Shown: in pieces, positions 19,812 through 31,875 of the stretch
Layout: every line of letters begins with the position of its first letter
Position numbering within the stretch: the first letter of the stretch is position 1
NCBI GenBank assembly: GCA_036429605.1
Contig: JAVFKD010000016.1
Coordinates: forward strand, 744,001 to 808,000
Length of the DNA stretch: 64,000 nt
Source: Cladobotryum mycophilum
Lineage: Eukaryota > Ascomycota > Sordariomycetes > Hypocreales > Hypocreaceae
Direction: 5' to 3'
Made by a program: the position numbers and the translations under genes
The notes under the pieces: generated by a model
Database searches by the model: none
Told to the model about the DNA's origin: nothing
What the model saw: only the letters and a program-made list of their open reading frames with translations

Positions 19812-22643
19812 ACTATATGACACTGGGTATAGGGTTCAGTTCTCTTTGGAGTATGGAGTTTTGATTGTACTAGATGATTTGCTTCCTTGTGGCGTCTAGG
19901 CTGGTCAGGGTTAACAGGTAACGATGGATGGATCAAAGAGATGAGAATATTGTGCAAGTACACTAGCGGCTCTCTCCAATATGGGGGATTGTAATGCAAA
20001 TTTAGCTTCCTGGTTTTAGGTATCAATGGATGTCATTGATAAAGCGGCCCTTGCTAGTGTAGAGAAATTGTCTTGCTGTCTGCCAGTGTTGTAGTGTGAT
20101 CTTTGTAGTCTCATGATTTAGGGGTAGGCCACTTGTTGGGGATAAATTCTGATGCTGTCAGTCTCCTCTACATTGTTGGTTTTACTGTTTGCGGAAGGAT
20201 GAAGATGAATGTAGTAGTGTTTTGAAGAAGGCTAAGGATGGAGAAGGCTGAGGATGTAGACAGATACAGATTATTATTGTGAGAATAGTGATGTGGTACG
20301 ATGTTTGCTATGTGAAATCAAAGGGGTAAGAAGTATATAGGGTAGTTTTATTATCAACTTGGGACTGACAAATTTGATTTGAACGAAGGGGGAGAAGTTT
20401 AATACGAGAGTATGATGTAATTAACTCTTCATACATCGACTACGCTCTTGTGGATGATCATAATGATCGCTCCAAATATGTCTAACCAAAAAGAATATCT
20501 TTGACGAGTTCAAATGCCAAGGGTGGGAAGTCTTAGACAGATTCTGTTTTTTTATTTTTATTTTAGCTAGGGGGATGATGTTTGTCTAGGAGCATATACC
20601 CATTTCAACACACTGTTCCTCTCTGCCATGGGGCTTGCGAACACAGATATTCTAGGCTTTTCTTTTTCTTTTCTTTCTTTCTTTCTTTCTCTTCTTTTTT
20701 TGCGTGGAACGGGATTTTGTTTCTTTACAAAGTCACCCCTCTGATTTCTTCCATCATCTCTCTGCGTGCTATTGATGAGTGCGTTGCTCTCTTCTCGAAT
20801 CAATCTCTATGCCTTTATACACTTCATCTCTCCCCAATTAGGAATGTATTCAACGAGGTTGTCTTGTTGCCGGAAGATGTAGACTAGGAAGAGTGAGGGA
20901 ACGAAAGCTCATTACTTACCTGGGTTTTCGGTGTTCTGTGATGAGGCTCTTTTGGGAATTTGAAGTATTACCATGCGACAGCAAAGCCATGCTCTGCTCC
21001 TCGTTTGGAACATCCAACTTCTTAGCGTTTCAGTCTTATCTTGGAGAGGTGGAGGCTATGAACATGGACTTAAAGATGGCGAGTGAGCAGGGGGAAGAGG
21101 TTGAGAGAAGGAAAAGAAAAGGAAAGAAAAGAAAAGAAAAGAAAAGAAAAGAAAAGAAAAGGAAAGAAAAGAAAAGAAAAGAAAAGAAAAGAAAAGAAAA
21201 GAAAAGAAAAGAAAAGAAAAGAAAAGAAAAGAAAAGAAAAGAAAAGAAAAGAGGGGGAGGCTGTTGTGCTGTAAGTATTGAATCCAAAACGGGAGATTAA
21301 GAGCGTGATTGTGGTGGCTTTCAAGGTGGAAGATGCTGAAAAGGAATGATGTGTTTGGAGAGTAAGGTGTACAAGTAAGTGGAAGACGTTGATGAGTAGA
21401 ATCTGTTGATATGGTGAGGATTGATCCCACTACTATATATGCTGCTTAAGGATGTTTGCTAGCCAGTGGGATATTGTGTCGGATAGTGTAAACCCCGGAG
21501 CACGCTCCCCTCCCCTTGAGGTTTACCATCTTGGCAAAACACACTTGGCTCATTCACATCCCCCTTTTCCCCGATAGTTCACGGCAGCAATGCCAAAGAA
21601 CTTTGTCCTAGAGGGGACGTAGGATGTGTTGACGTCAAGAATGACGCAAAGGTAGTATGTGTGTCTCCAGCCCCAGTGGTTTGGCCACCTAGAACCTATT
21701 TTTCCTACAATGTAGAGCTGACTTCAAGATGATCGATGCTCATGTTCGTGATTTATGTGAATATCCTCCTGAGACTAGACTTTGTTCAGCTCCGTCATCT
21801 AAACCACCCCGCCCCCTCTTCCCCCTCTCTCCCAGCTTAGAACTGACTGCTTTTACCATACACCACGCATCACAACTCCCAAGTGTATCCAAGATGAGAC
21901 ACACCCAGGCGAGTCCTGCATATCTTCAGAGACACCTTGCGAGAAAGCCCTTCTTTCGACAGCGGACCTGTTAACGAGCAGAAATCGCATAGCGTGACCT
22001 CTCAATCTTCCCTAGGAGGTGAGATAGAATGGTGGTGGGCTGTGAGGTTTCCCTTGGTCTTTATGTATTGCCGTTACAATCATCACTGTGGGCAGGTTGT
22101 TAGTTCACATTCCACAGGCTAAAGTGGGAAAGCCTGTCCAGCAGATAAGCAAGCTATGGCATTCCCCTTTGGACTTTATAATCCCTCAAAGGCATCTTAG
22201 CTCGTCAACAATGCCAGCTCATCCAAGCCAAGGTCTTGACATGGATATCCAATATCTACTGCGAAACTGACTCGTCAGTGTAAACCGTCTGAAGATCAGT
22301 CAGCACTGATAGAAATCCTTAAGGAATAAACTAGAGCGGTAGCGCTGACATCTGAGAGCACCCCCTAATATCTCTAAAGTCATAAGCTACACATCTTCAT
22401 CAAACCATCACGGGCAACGAGACAGAACGTCACTTTTGAGGCAAGTTTCGAGTATCATATAGATGTGCGTATTTCCAAAGAATTCCTATCAAGGAACAGT
22501 CTTTTCGTGTTCTCATCCCAGCACTCCCATGCTACCTATATACTCCAGATGCTCATCAGCGATGTAAGAAAAGGAAAAAGAAACAAGTTCATTATATAAC
22601 CCAACCCAGTTATTTTACATCTTTTTATATCATACAATTACAT
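19812..22643. other. Non-coding spacer, 2.8 kb, with simple repeats
   Basis: Lies between the 3' ends of RAD52 (+) and the LtaS-like gene (-). It contains CT-rich TTTC repeats around 20660-20695 and an AAAAG satellite at 21111-21252. Open frames here are short or made of repeat-derived Lys/Glu. No gene called. Confidence 0.5.
21111..21252. repeat. (AAAAG)n pentanucleotide satellite
   Basis: About 28 units of GAAAA with two variant GGAAA units near 21121 and 21161. It gives open frames in several phases (Lys-Glu-Lys-Lys-Arg repeats on + and Phe/Leu/Ser repeats on -), which are repeat artefacts. Confidence 0.95.
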
Positions 22644-25544
22644 TCATTTCGGTTTATATCGCCAAAGTCGCTTCCGTGATTTGCTCCACCACAGCGCTAG
22701 AGCTTCTGCTTCTTCTAGCCACTGTGCTGCCTCTTCGCCGAAATCGTGATGCACGGCATGTACGAGGCTCTGAATAGACCACTTCGAGAGGCGCTGCAGC
22801 TCGAGCGGGTCGTTCTTCAAGTCGGTGAAGACATACTCTGCCTTCTCACCGATAGGCATGACAAGCCTCCAGGGCGCATCGGCTGAGGTGATGGTCAACA
22901 TGCGACCGCCCGGGTTGACAAGACCGTAATTCCATGCTCGACGGCCATTATGTGAAGCTTTGTAGGGTCGGATTAGTGACTGGCCCTCGTAATCCTGGAT
23001 GAGATCGGATGCGGCAATGGTGTCCTTCTTGTTTAGGGAGTCGGTATTGATAAGGAGATCCAGAATGGTCGGAAGAATGGACATGGAGGTCGCGTTGGCC
23101 TCGTATTGCATACGGGGGAGATGGGGGTGTCGGAAGCTAAGGGGAACACGGTAGTTGCTGACGTGACCATTTTCGTAGGTGCCCGTCTTCTTGAAGTCTT
23201 CCCTGAAAGCTTGGCCGTGATCACCAACAAAGACGATGAGGGTCTCGTTGGCAATACCAGCCTCTTCAAAGATTGACATCAATTTGCCCAGCCAAGTGTC
23301 GACAAAGTGTATCGTATTGAGATAGTCATTGAATTGCGCGTGGGAGTAGGACGCGCCATTAGCACTTCCCATGTAATCGACCTTTTTGAACCACTTTGGC
23401 GTCGCCCAAGGATGATGGGTCGTGCTGGTAAAGTGCGAGAAGAACATGCGCTGGTTGTTGGCCGTAATGTTGCCAATGTAGTCCTTGACGTGCTGTACCA
23501 AAGCCGTTTCGGGATAGCCAAAGTAGTTGATTTCTTCAACATCATCATCACGAAGCGCATCTTCGTCGATTACCTTCTTGTTCACGTAATGTTTGAAGCC
23601 AATCTTATCCTCAAACTTGTGCTGTCTATCGTAGTCATCTACGACGGACGCAAAGAACGCGGGGTACCATTCATGATTGCGGAAGTCATCAGTGGACTCG
23701 TTGAGATTGAGCTGATTGAACATATTGAGAATCTGAGGGAGGCAGGGTTGGTAGCTCTGCAGGTCGGCTTCCTCGAACATGTCGATGGGAAGGGGCCAAG
23801 CGCCGCAGTGACTGGTCATCAAGCTCTTGGTAGACACGCTGCTGGGTGTCAAAGCGCCAACCACGTTGATACCACCAAAGCCTTGTTGTGCTGGATCGTT
23901 CCACTCCGTGGCGGGAGGATAGGTTGTTCCATTGAGGCTGCGGAAGTTTCCGGGCTTGCCTGTGAGCTTTTCAGCGTTGGGTGTCATTCGGGATAGCAAT
24001 TCGTTGATCTTTTCTCGGTCTGCTGCTTCATGAGAGTTCATAATGAACTTGTAGATGTCGGAACCCTGCTGAAGAGGGAAAAGCTCTTCACGCGTGCTTT
24101 CTAGCTTGATGAGAGCAACATGCTTGACTTTGATAGATCCATCCTTTAACGCTTGCTGTATAGGTGCCAGAAAGTCGGTATCCAGGTTTGTAATCCTCAA
24201 CGGGTCGCTGACTGGGTTGTAAAAGGGCTCCTCTTCAACTGCGGGGCAATCATTATTGGCACCACCAGTAGCCTCAGCCTTGATCGTTTCGTTGGCAGGG
24301 ACAGATGTCTCTGATACCTCGATAGTCTCATTGCCGGCAACCTTGAGCCTCTCCTGCTCATCCCATCTGACGAATCCTGATGGTGCGGGGATTGGCAGCC
24401 ACTCTGGAATTCTTTCTCTGTACTTTCGGACCATGTCGTTGTCGGAACCTGGGGCCCATCCCTTGAAGTCGCCATGAGGATATTCCCATTTCGATCGGTC
24501 AATAAGCTCAGGCAGTGGCCATGCGCTCTTGCTCCAGGTGCATTCGATGGGTTTCGACTTGAACAGAGCAAGCAACGGAAGAGGAAGAGTCGTCAACATT
24601 TCGCCGTATGGTCGGTCGGGGTCGAATGCCACAATGACGAGGAAGAGAGCCAATGTGCCCGTAGTGATCAGCAGCCACCAAAGGAATGCGTTCAATCGGA
24701 AGGTGCTCTCCGTCTTGGAGAGACCACCATCACCCCACTGATCATCATCTTCGGTGTCAGAGTCGACGGAGCCATATTCTTCCACGGCTAGAAGAGCATT
24801 GTCGGATTCTTCCTTTGTGGCGGTGTTGATTTTGGTGGGAAACTTTCGTCCGAGGCGGGTTGCAACGAGTTTCAAGGCTGGTGATATCATTAGCAAATTG
24901 AATGATGAAGAAAGGCGAGGGGGGTTGGGGGGCTTAGAGTTGTCGGCATACCCTTGGTGGCCTGGATTTCGGCCGCGGTGACGAAAGCTCCAACAAGCTT
25001 GTAAATGACAGTCTTTGCGATCCAAGCAACAGTAATGATTGCACTCCCAGACCCTAATGCACTTCTAGATTCGCTGAGAAGGACTTTTGCGTTTTCTTTG
25101 TTGGCAAAGGCCTTTGCATCGCCCCATCTTACTTCACCACCGGTTTGGTAAAAGAAGCCCCATTGAGAGGATGCAGCGCCCAAGGTAATTATGCTGCAAT
25201 TTAGAAAGAAATTGTTAGTTTGATAACAAATAAACAAAAACACCATCAAGGTGGTGATGATTCATTGAAATGCGGACAATGCGATTCAATTGAGTAGAAA
25301 AAACATACCATATTGAAAACCCAGCAGCAAAGCCCAAGAATGAAAGCCAGCTAACATTTTTCCGCCTCAAAAGAAGCCACACCCCGGCTATTAAGAAGAC
25401 ATCGACGACGAAAAAGGCGGGCAGACAGAAGAGAAAGACGGCTGTGGGGATGTCGGGGGCGTTGAGGGCGAGATGCAGTATTTTTGTCGAGGTGACGGAT
25501 ATGAAGAAGACGGCGAAAGCGAATGATACCAAAGAAGGATACAT
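22644..25544 (-). CDS. Polytopic LtaS-like / sulfatase-domain membrane enzyme
   Basis: Three exons: 25544-25309, 25193-24952 and 24877-22644. Introns are 25308-25194 (GTATGT...TTGCAG) and 24951-24878 (GTATGC...CAG, CTAAT branch), giving 903 residues. Hydrophobic helices lie near the start (LVSFAFAVFFISV), at IPTAVFLFCLPAFFVVDVFL, around WLSFLGFAAGFSI, near IITVAWIAKTVIYKLVGAF and at WWLLITTGTLALFLVIVAFD, so about five before a large extracytoplasmic domain. That domain belongs to the alkaline-phosphatase/sulfatase superfamily. IKLESTREELFP places Ser-Thr where LtaS-type phosphoglycerol transferases have the nucleophile, and FVGDHGQAFRED is a metal-binding GDHG motif. I see no sulfatase C/S-x-P-x-R signature. 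Several N-glycosylation sequons occur. Substrate unknown; a phospho-group transferase or hydrolase is more likely than a true sulfatase (inference). Confidence 0.85.
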
Positions 25545-28138
25545 GTCACGCGACCACCGTTAATCCGTCATGCACATTATCCAAAAAAACAAAACAAAAA
25601 GAGGGCGGGTTATTAATCTCGGCAGTTTGGCTCGATAAACGATTGAATTGCGGCGGGCAGTTGATCGAAGGACGGAGGCAGTGAGATGGATGGATGGATG
25701 AAGAGCGAGACAGAGAGAGAATCGTCAAACGAGAGTCGCAGGAAAAGGCACGTGGGCGCAACAAGATGAGATGACTGGAGTAGGAAAGAGCAAGAACGGG
25801 GTGTATTATAATATACTTGTAATAAACAAGGTCAGCGAAAAAGAGTCCAGAAGGAAAGAACGAAGAAAAGTTGGGGTTCCCCCTTAAGCTTAAATTATTT
25901 CTTCAAAGAGACAAAAATAAATGGTCTCTGTGTCTCTCTCGCTCACTCTTTCTCTGTCTGGCTGGCTGGCAAGTCTCTCTCTGTCTCTCTTAGGTTTCCT
26001 CATTCAAGGTAACAGCGCCGCAGCAGCAGCAGCAAGCCAACCTATCCATCCAGGCAGCGCGCAACAGCGCACAGCACACACACTGGCGCCAGTGCCAGAC
26101 AGTGCCAGCCAGTTGCTGTCCTCAGCCACGACTCACTGTTGGCTCGGATCCTTGCCCTTTTCAGTTAGAGCTGATGGTTTGTTGCAGCCAGTCAAGCGTG
26201 CCTGCCGTACGAGATTCTCGTATTTTTAGTCATTTTGTACTCTTTGTATCTTTTTTCCTACCCAGTACCTTCCTGGCACTGGGGCGCATCCCCCCTTGTT
26301 TTGCTGATGATGGGACATGCCAAAGACATCCATCCATTCCAAACGAAGGGAAAAGATGGAACAAGCACTACCACCACTACCGCCCCCTCCCCCTGGAACC
26401 CAGCGTAGGAGGCGGCTCCTCAGCCCGGGCTGACAGGGGACATTTGTCCTCCACTTGCCCTCGGTGCGCGCTCGTTAAGCCCTTTCAAGTACAGGCAGTT
26501 AGTTGTATTAGCAGGGGGCAAAACAAACACTGGAACGCTAAACATGGGAGACAGATTCATGACCATGGTTTCTCTACTCCAAAGATGTTCAATGTTTCTT
26601 CTCTTAATTCGCTTCGCTTCCTACTACAAGGAATTCTTCTTCCTCTCCCTGTAGCTACCTACCTACCTAGCAGTATCTAGTAATTACTTGTATTAGATAT
26701 TTCTTCTTATTGCTATTACAAGTATCTTCTCAAAGTACATGTAGCTACTTGTACCCCCTCGGACGGTGGTTACACACTGGGGCTAGTCCTGTAAATCTGT
26801 GGAGAAGCCATGACTGCATCGACTATCGAAATAGAACAGGGGGTCAACGTTTGCCGCTGCACACCAACCTAAGAATTTAAGGCATCTTCATTACCTACTA
26901 CTACTACAAGTAGATACATATTATACTGTTGTTTGAACTGCCACTGCCACTGCCTCGACGGATCCAATGCTAAAATCATGATCAACAACCTTCTGCAATC
27001 ATCTTTAGCATCCGCATCTTTTCATCCCTCGAAAAAGATTGTCCCCCTTTGAAACAATCCCCTCCCTCCTCCATCAAACTCATCCTCCTCCCTCTCTCCC
27101 CCTGGAACCCTTTACGCGTACTCATGCACAAGAGGGAGATGGAAACACTCTGTCTTTCTCCATTCATGCCATGTCCACCATACATTACGCGCCTCGTATT
27201 CCCATCCTCCTCCAAAATGCAATGTCATCCACGCCTTTTCCCCCCATCCCCTTTCACGTCTTGATACCTACACACAAATTTTGCTTGTTCCCTTTTATTA
27301 TGACTGTGATTTTAGTACCCGACCCGGACCACACTGGAGCCCAGACCCAGACCCAGACCCTCGGAAGCCCCAAAAATACCAAAAACCAACGGAGCAATAG
27401 CCCCATACCTTTACCAGCGGCGGGTGCGGGTTAACCGAAGGAAGGATCCTGATGGAAAAATGAAGGAGGGAAGGGCGGCAAAAGATCCCCTTGGGGGCTG
27501 ATCGGCGGAGGCAGTGTTTTTTGTTTTGCTTTGTCTCAGATTACCTAAAACGCGTGTGTGGAATTCAAAACGGTTCTGGGCTTTCGTCCAACCCAAACCA
27601 AACTCTGTCAACTTGTCGCGTGAGCCAAAAAGAAATCCCAGTTTTGTAATTTCCTTTCAATAGTGTGTCTATGACAGCATCAACAACCAAGAAAAAATAG
27701 AGACCCATCCGTCCATCTAGTAGTGTCGGGAGCTGACAGACCGACGCTTGAGGCGTTTCCACCATCATCATAGAGATTATAAGTAAATAGTCTCTAGCAG
27801 CACTTGTTTTGTTTTTTTCTTTCTTTCTTTCTTTCTTTCTTTCTTTCATGGTTTGAGATTGAGCATGTTGTTCAGAAGAAGAAAAAAGGAAACATGAAAC
27901 TGCGCATTGCCCAAAATTCTCCTTGAAATGTCGCGTGTTCTAGACCCTGCGCGAGAGGAGTCCAGTCACAGTTACTCTGCATATATGTATGTATGTCGGG
28001 GTAGGAATCTCCTCCACATGACTCCTCTGGGCTTTGGCCGCCCAAAGCTTTGACGCCAAGAATGGATGAGATGAGACATTCTCATCAGTGCCGGCCGTGT
28101 CCAGACTCTCTCTCTCCAGAGCAGAGTACCAAAAAGGT
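25545..28138. other. Non-coding spacer, 2.6 kb
   Basis: Upstream of the LtaS-like gene and downstream of the GH3-like gene. It contains a CTCT-rich tract (25925-25995), a GCAGCAGCA stretch near 26018, ACCTACCT repeats near 26655, and a TTTC microsatellite at 27816-27847. Open frames are short and compositionally biased. No gene supported. Confidence 0.5.
27816..27847. repeat. (TTTC)n microsatellite
   Basis: About eight TTTC units. The Lys/Glu-rich reading on the minus strand is repeat-derived. Confidence 0.9.
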
Positions 28139-29263
28139 TCAATTCCACGTTCGGCTCCTCAATTCTGCAATCCTCTTGGTCGCGGCATCGAAATCACGTC
28201 GATTCAATTCCCCCGTCCTCAGAGCATGCGCCAGCGCCCGCTGAATCTCTACCCCTTCCGTCACATTCAATTGGCTCGCTAGAATCAGATCGTTGCCCGC
28301 CCTGAACGCCATCTTTGCCCTGGCTGAAACGTCGCCGTAGGGCAGGATGGCGCCAGCCTCCATGGCTTCCGTGATGGTCACCCCTCTGAAGCCGAAACGT
28401 TCGCGGAGCCATCCCTTCATCCATTTTTCGCTCAGCCCTGCGGGTAGGTCGTCGACCGCAGGGTAGACGGCCCACGAGGGCATCACCATGTCCACGCCGC
28501 CGCCGCCGGATCTGAGTGCGGTGGCAAAGGTAACCGTATCGATCGATTTCAGGTCAGACAAGGGAACGTCTAGCGTGACAGGCCCGAGATCCGTATTTTG
28601 CTCTTTTGCTGCTGCGCCCAGACCCGGAAAATGTTTGATTGAAACAAGAATGCCCCTGGTCCGCTGCGCCCTTATGAACGGTATCGCCGCGTTGATAACC
28701 TGCTTTGTCGTATTCCCATATGAGCGACCGTACTCATCTAAAAAGTTGCCAGGTTCACGATAAACACCTAGCACTGGAGCCAGATTGACATTAAAGTTGT
28801 AAGCCTTCAGGCCATCCACCGCCTCCCTTCCCGCCTGCGAACCCGCGGCGCCTGGGTTGGGAGCTTGTCCGACTTCTCTAGCTGTCAGGTTGGGGCCGTA
28901 TGTCTGGACGCCCTTGAATACTCCACCCTCCTGGTTGGTCATGATAAGGAGTGATGTGTCTTTGCCTGTCCTCTTGCGGAGCAGTTGATGTGCTGGCGAT
29001 GCCTTGTACGCAGCAAGCAGCTCAGCCATGGCTGCTGGGGTGTTATCATTTACATGAATATCATAAAGAAGAACACCACCGACCAAACCAGCCCGTATAA
29101 GCTTAATGAGCTGATCTGGTGGGCCTGGTTCCGTGTAGTTATACGAGTAAATGACATGTTGCCCGGTAAGGAGATCAAGCTCGTCGACAGGGGCCGAATA
29201 CTGCGCAATGCCAGGTCCAAGGAGACTCAAGGCCAGGGTATATTTCAGGAGTGTTTGAAGCAT
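28139..29263 (-). CDS. Secreted GH3-like protein (NagZ-type fold) with altered catalytic positions
   Basis: 374 residues, single exon, with a signal peptide (about 1-20, ending GIAQ). The barrel of glycoside hydrolase family 3 is clear: NQEGGVFKGVQTYG (110-123), LAPVLGVYREPGNF, YGRSYGNTT, SIKHFPGLGA (208-217), DMVMPSW (258-264) and GFRGVTITEAMEAGAI. In bacterial NagZ-type enzymes KHFPGHG is followed by an Asp-x-His pair used for catalysis, and the nucleophile is Asp in a SDDL-like motif. Here the His of PGHG is Leu, no Asp-Ser-His follows, and the nucleophile position holds Glu299. It may be inactive, differently specific or a binding protein. This is inference from eye alignment. Sequons NYT, NLT, NTT and NVT fit secretion. 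Confidence 0.85.
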   Translation of the reverse strand: MLQTLLKYTLALSLLGPGIAQYSAPVDELDLLTGQHVIYSYNYTEPGPPDQLIKLIRAGLVGGVLLYDIHVNDNTPAAMAELLAAYKASPAHQLLRKRTGKDTSLLIMTNQEGGVFKGVQTYGPNLTAREVGQAPNPGAAGSQAGREAVDGLKAYNFNVNLAPVLGVYREPGNFLDEYGRSYGNTTKQVINAAIPFIRAQRTRGILVSIKHFPGLGAAAKEQNTDLGPVTLDVPLSDLKSIDTVTFATALRSGGGGVDMVMPSWAVYPAVDDLPAGLSEKWMKGWLRERFGFRGVTITEAMEAGAILPYGDVSARAKMAFRAGNDLILASQLNVTEGVEIQRALAHALRTGELNRRDFDAATKRIAELRSRTWN

Positions 29264-30086
29264 GATGCAATAATGGCCTATATGCTTTCCAGTTTATAAG
29301 GACGGAGACATTACTCAACCTCTCTAGCTGTGTGAACGACGTCTTATACATGGCCCAGAAGAGTAGATTCAAACACATCAGCTGCTCTTTTTCTTCGATA
29401 TGCTTGCTCTAGCTGTAATGTAACATTGCATTAGATAAAAAGACTCCATCTCAGCTTGGCGGTGGATGAGCCCTATATGCAGCATCGAAACCCCCTTGAT
29501 GAATATGGCGGCTGTGTAATAGCGCCGCAACCACAGTCGTTCCACATCCTGCATGCTAAACGTAAGCGGACGAAATTTGCTCCATGCTGTATAGCCAGGT
29601 ACGCTTAATTAACACGGTTAAAACGGGGGTCGTTATTCCGGCGCCCTATTTTTAAACACTTGTCACGTCACTCCCATGCCCGGGACGCAGACCGAGACTC
29701 TTTTTTACTATCTGAACGCTGCACCCTGGTCCAGAAACGTGATCCCCACCTCTATATTTCGGTGTTCAGCATGCATCAACTACCCATCCGTGACGTTGCA
29801 TTGCCTCGACTTCATCGCGGGGTAGTGTAGCACATAGAATCGACTTTGTCTGCTTGCTTGCTTGGCCGCTCTTGGCGACATCTCTATTCATAGTGTGCAA
29901 TAGAACTCGGTATGGAGTTGAGATGTTGATACATGAATGGTCTAATATTGTAGTTTCTCATGGATACTGGTGATCCGGCGGTAAAAAGCCAACAGCTCAA
30001 TGCGTCGTTTGAATGACAGGTCAACTGATCACCCACAGTAGCATATAAAGGTTGATTCTTAACTTGTACTCTCTGGCTATAAAGTC
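29264..30086. other. Non-coding spacer
   Basis: Between the GH3-like start and the MGR3-like stop, both on the minus strand. It should hold the GH3-like promoter. No gene, tRNA or repeat recognised. Confidence 0.5.
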
Positions 30087-31653
30087 TTATTTCTTCAATG
30101 TTGTGCCCATTGCCAATTTTGCCAATCCCTCCCGTGCCTGTGTCACACCGTCTGGGAACTCAAGCTTGGTGCTCAACTCAACGCATTCCATATACTTTTT
30201 CCTGGCCAAATCTGTCTTCCCTAGCATCGCGGCAATATCACCCCAGTTGGAAAGAGCAACAGCGCAAGCTTCGTCGCATTCGGGAGTCCGCTCATCACCC
30301 TTGACATCGTTTGCATGCGTGTATGCGTTTTTGGCCCAATTAAGGCCGGCCTCGAGACAATCCTGCCTTGTCGTGGGTATGGGAGTGTCGAGAATCCCCT
30401 TTAGATCTTCTGAAACCTCCTTTGTGCCCGGAGCGTAGATGGGATGCTGGGCGAATGAAGCTGCTAGGTTGTTCATAATGACTGCTCGGTGGCATGGGCT
30501 CTCACACAGCTTGAGGGCTTGGAAGAATAGCGGAATCGCTAGTTGAAATTGAGATCTGCGCTCGTAGTCCCGGCCAAGCGATTCCATTGCGCCGCCAAGT
30601 TCTTCTGATGTGAGCCAGTCGGCCTCGCCGGGTTTGAGGCCATCTGTTTTCCTCCGCCCAAACTCCTTCAACGAGGTCTCAACTGCCCACACAAGATGAC
30701 CATGAGCCCTTTCGGGGTTGAGCACATGCTCATCTGCATATAGCTCTCCGAGTTTCACACTTGTTCCAATGGCTTTGGCTAGAAGTCTCTGCCGCTTACG
30801 CCACAAAGTCTCGACGGGTTCAGGTGCATCCTTCTCACCCTCTTTTGACGGTGAAGCCACTGGCTGTGCCTCATTCACGTATCTCCCCTTATCGTCGACC
30901 TTGCCATCCTGGACTGATTGCTCCATGACATCAACCCATTTCCTGCAGTCGTCAAGCACCGATTCAAGGACGTCAATCGCAGCCTTGTAGCTGTTGATCT
31001 TCTGCAACCAGAAGGAGACTTGAATCCTAATTCCAAGCATCTCATCTGAGAAAGGATCCAGTCCAATCTCGGTGCATTGTTCCATTGCCTTTTTGTAGAA
31101 CCTGAGAGCTAATTCTGGTTCGGGTTTGATGTTTGTATAGTAGATGGCTCGCCGCAGCGTGTTTGCGACCGGCTCTGGGTATTTGCTGAACTCGGAGTTG
31201 TAGAATGTGTTGATGTAGGCTCGTACGGCTACCGCGGAGAACACAAATGTGAATAGCAGTCTATATACTGAGTCAACACCCCGATACCATTGCGCCAATA
31301 CCAAGAGTGACCTACAAGACGATATTCATAGTAGTGAGGCCAGGATTTTCGCGATATGCTTGACGAATGCCTCGGGGACTCAATGCCACCACCAAATTGC
31401 GAAGACTAACACTGACAGCACGACCGACAAACTGCCTGAAGCTAATTTGCGGCTTTCCTGCCTTTGCATTTCCATCTTGAGGTGTATTCGATGTCGATTG
31501 TTGCCGTCGTTGTTCTGGTTGGAGAGCTACGACAGCTCTTAGGTGGACGGTAGCGGATCGAGATTTAACCCGCACAGAGAGCAGGCCTGTTGTAGCCGTC
31601 CTAAAGCATTTCCCGTTGGAGGGCCTCAGCGAGGCGATAGCCGATATCGACAT
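30087..31653 (-). CDS. MGR3: MGR3-like mitochondrial TPR protein (i-AAA protease adaptor type)
   Basis: Two exons: 31653-31316 and 31260-30087, with intron 31315-31261 (GTAGGT...ATAG), giving 503 residues. Yeast Mgr3, with Mgr1, is an adaptor that brings substrates to the i-AAA protease Yme1 in the inner mitochondrial membrane. The N-terminus is rich in Arg, Ser and Ala without acids, with RRQQSTSNT at a plausible presequence cleavage region. The splice joins MNIVL to LLFTFVFSAVAVRAYI, forming a single membrane helix. TPR-like helical pairs follow: YYTNIKPEPELALRFYKKA, YKAAIDVLESVL, YERRSQFQLAIPLFFQALKL, MNNLAASFAQHP, NWAKNAYTHA and NWGDIAAMLGKTDLARKKY. Divergent from the DAP1-like gene with 222 bp between starts. 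The exact Mgr3 identity is inferred from architecture. Confidence 0.8.
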
Positions 31654-31875
31654 TGTTGATATGGAATTTCGACATTAAACATTCGTAGGGCTGCTGGAAT
31701 TTCTCCATGACGAAGTTGCTGAAGACGGAATTAAAGCTTTAGTGTCGCGACCTGGTCCGTGCGTCATACGTCAACTTCAAGGTGGGGTGACTGAAGAAGC
31801 ATGAGATGCCGAATATCGCAACCTCAACCCGAACATCCATTCCCACGCAGAAAAGCACCTTCAAATAAGAACAAG
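31654..31875. promoter_or_regulatory. Putative bidirectional promoter (MGR3-like / DAP1-like)
   Basis: The 222 bp between two divergent start codons must contain the control regions and both 5' UTRs unless UTR introns exist. Both products are organelle- or membrane-associated homeostasis proteins. I cannot point to defined factor sites. Confidence 0.5.

Noticed and set aside
20893..21300. Lys/Glu/Arg-repeat protein over the AAAAG satellite
   Set aside because: Open in several frames on both strands, as expected for a pentanucleotide repeat without stops.
23307..23996. 229-codon open frame antisense to the LtaS-like gene
   Set aside because: No recognisable content. The sense strand holds the conserved GDHG-type enzyme.
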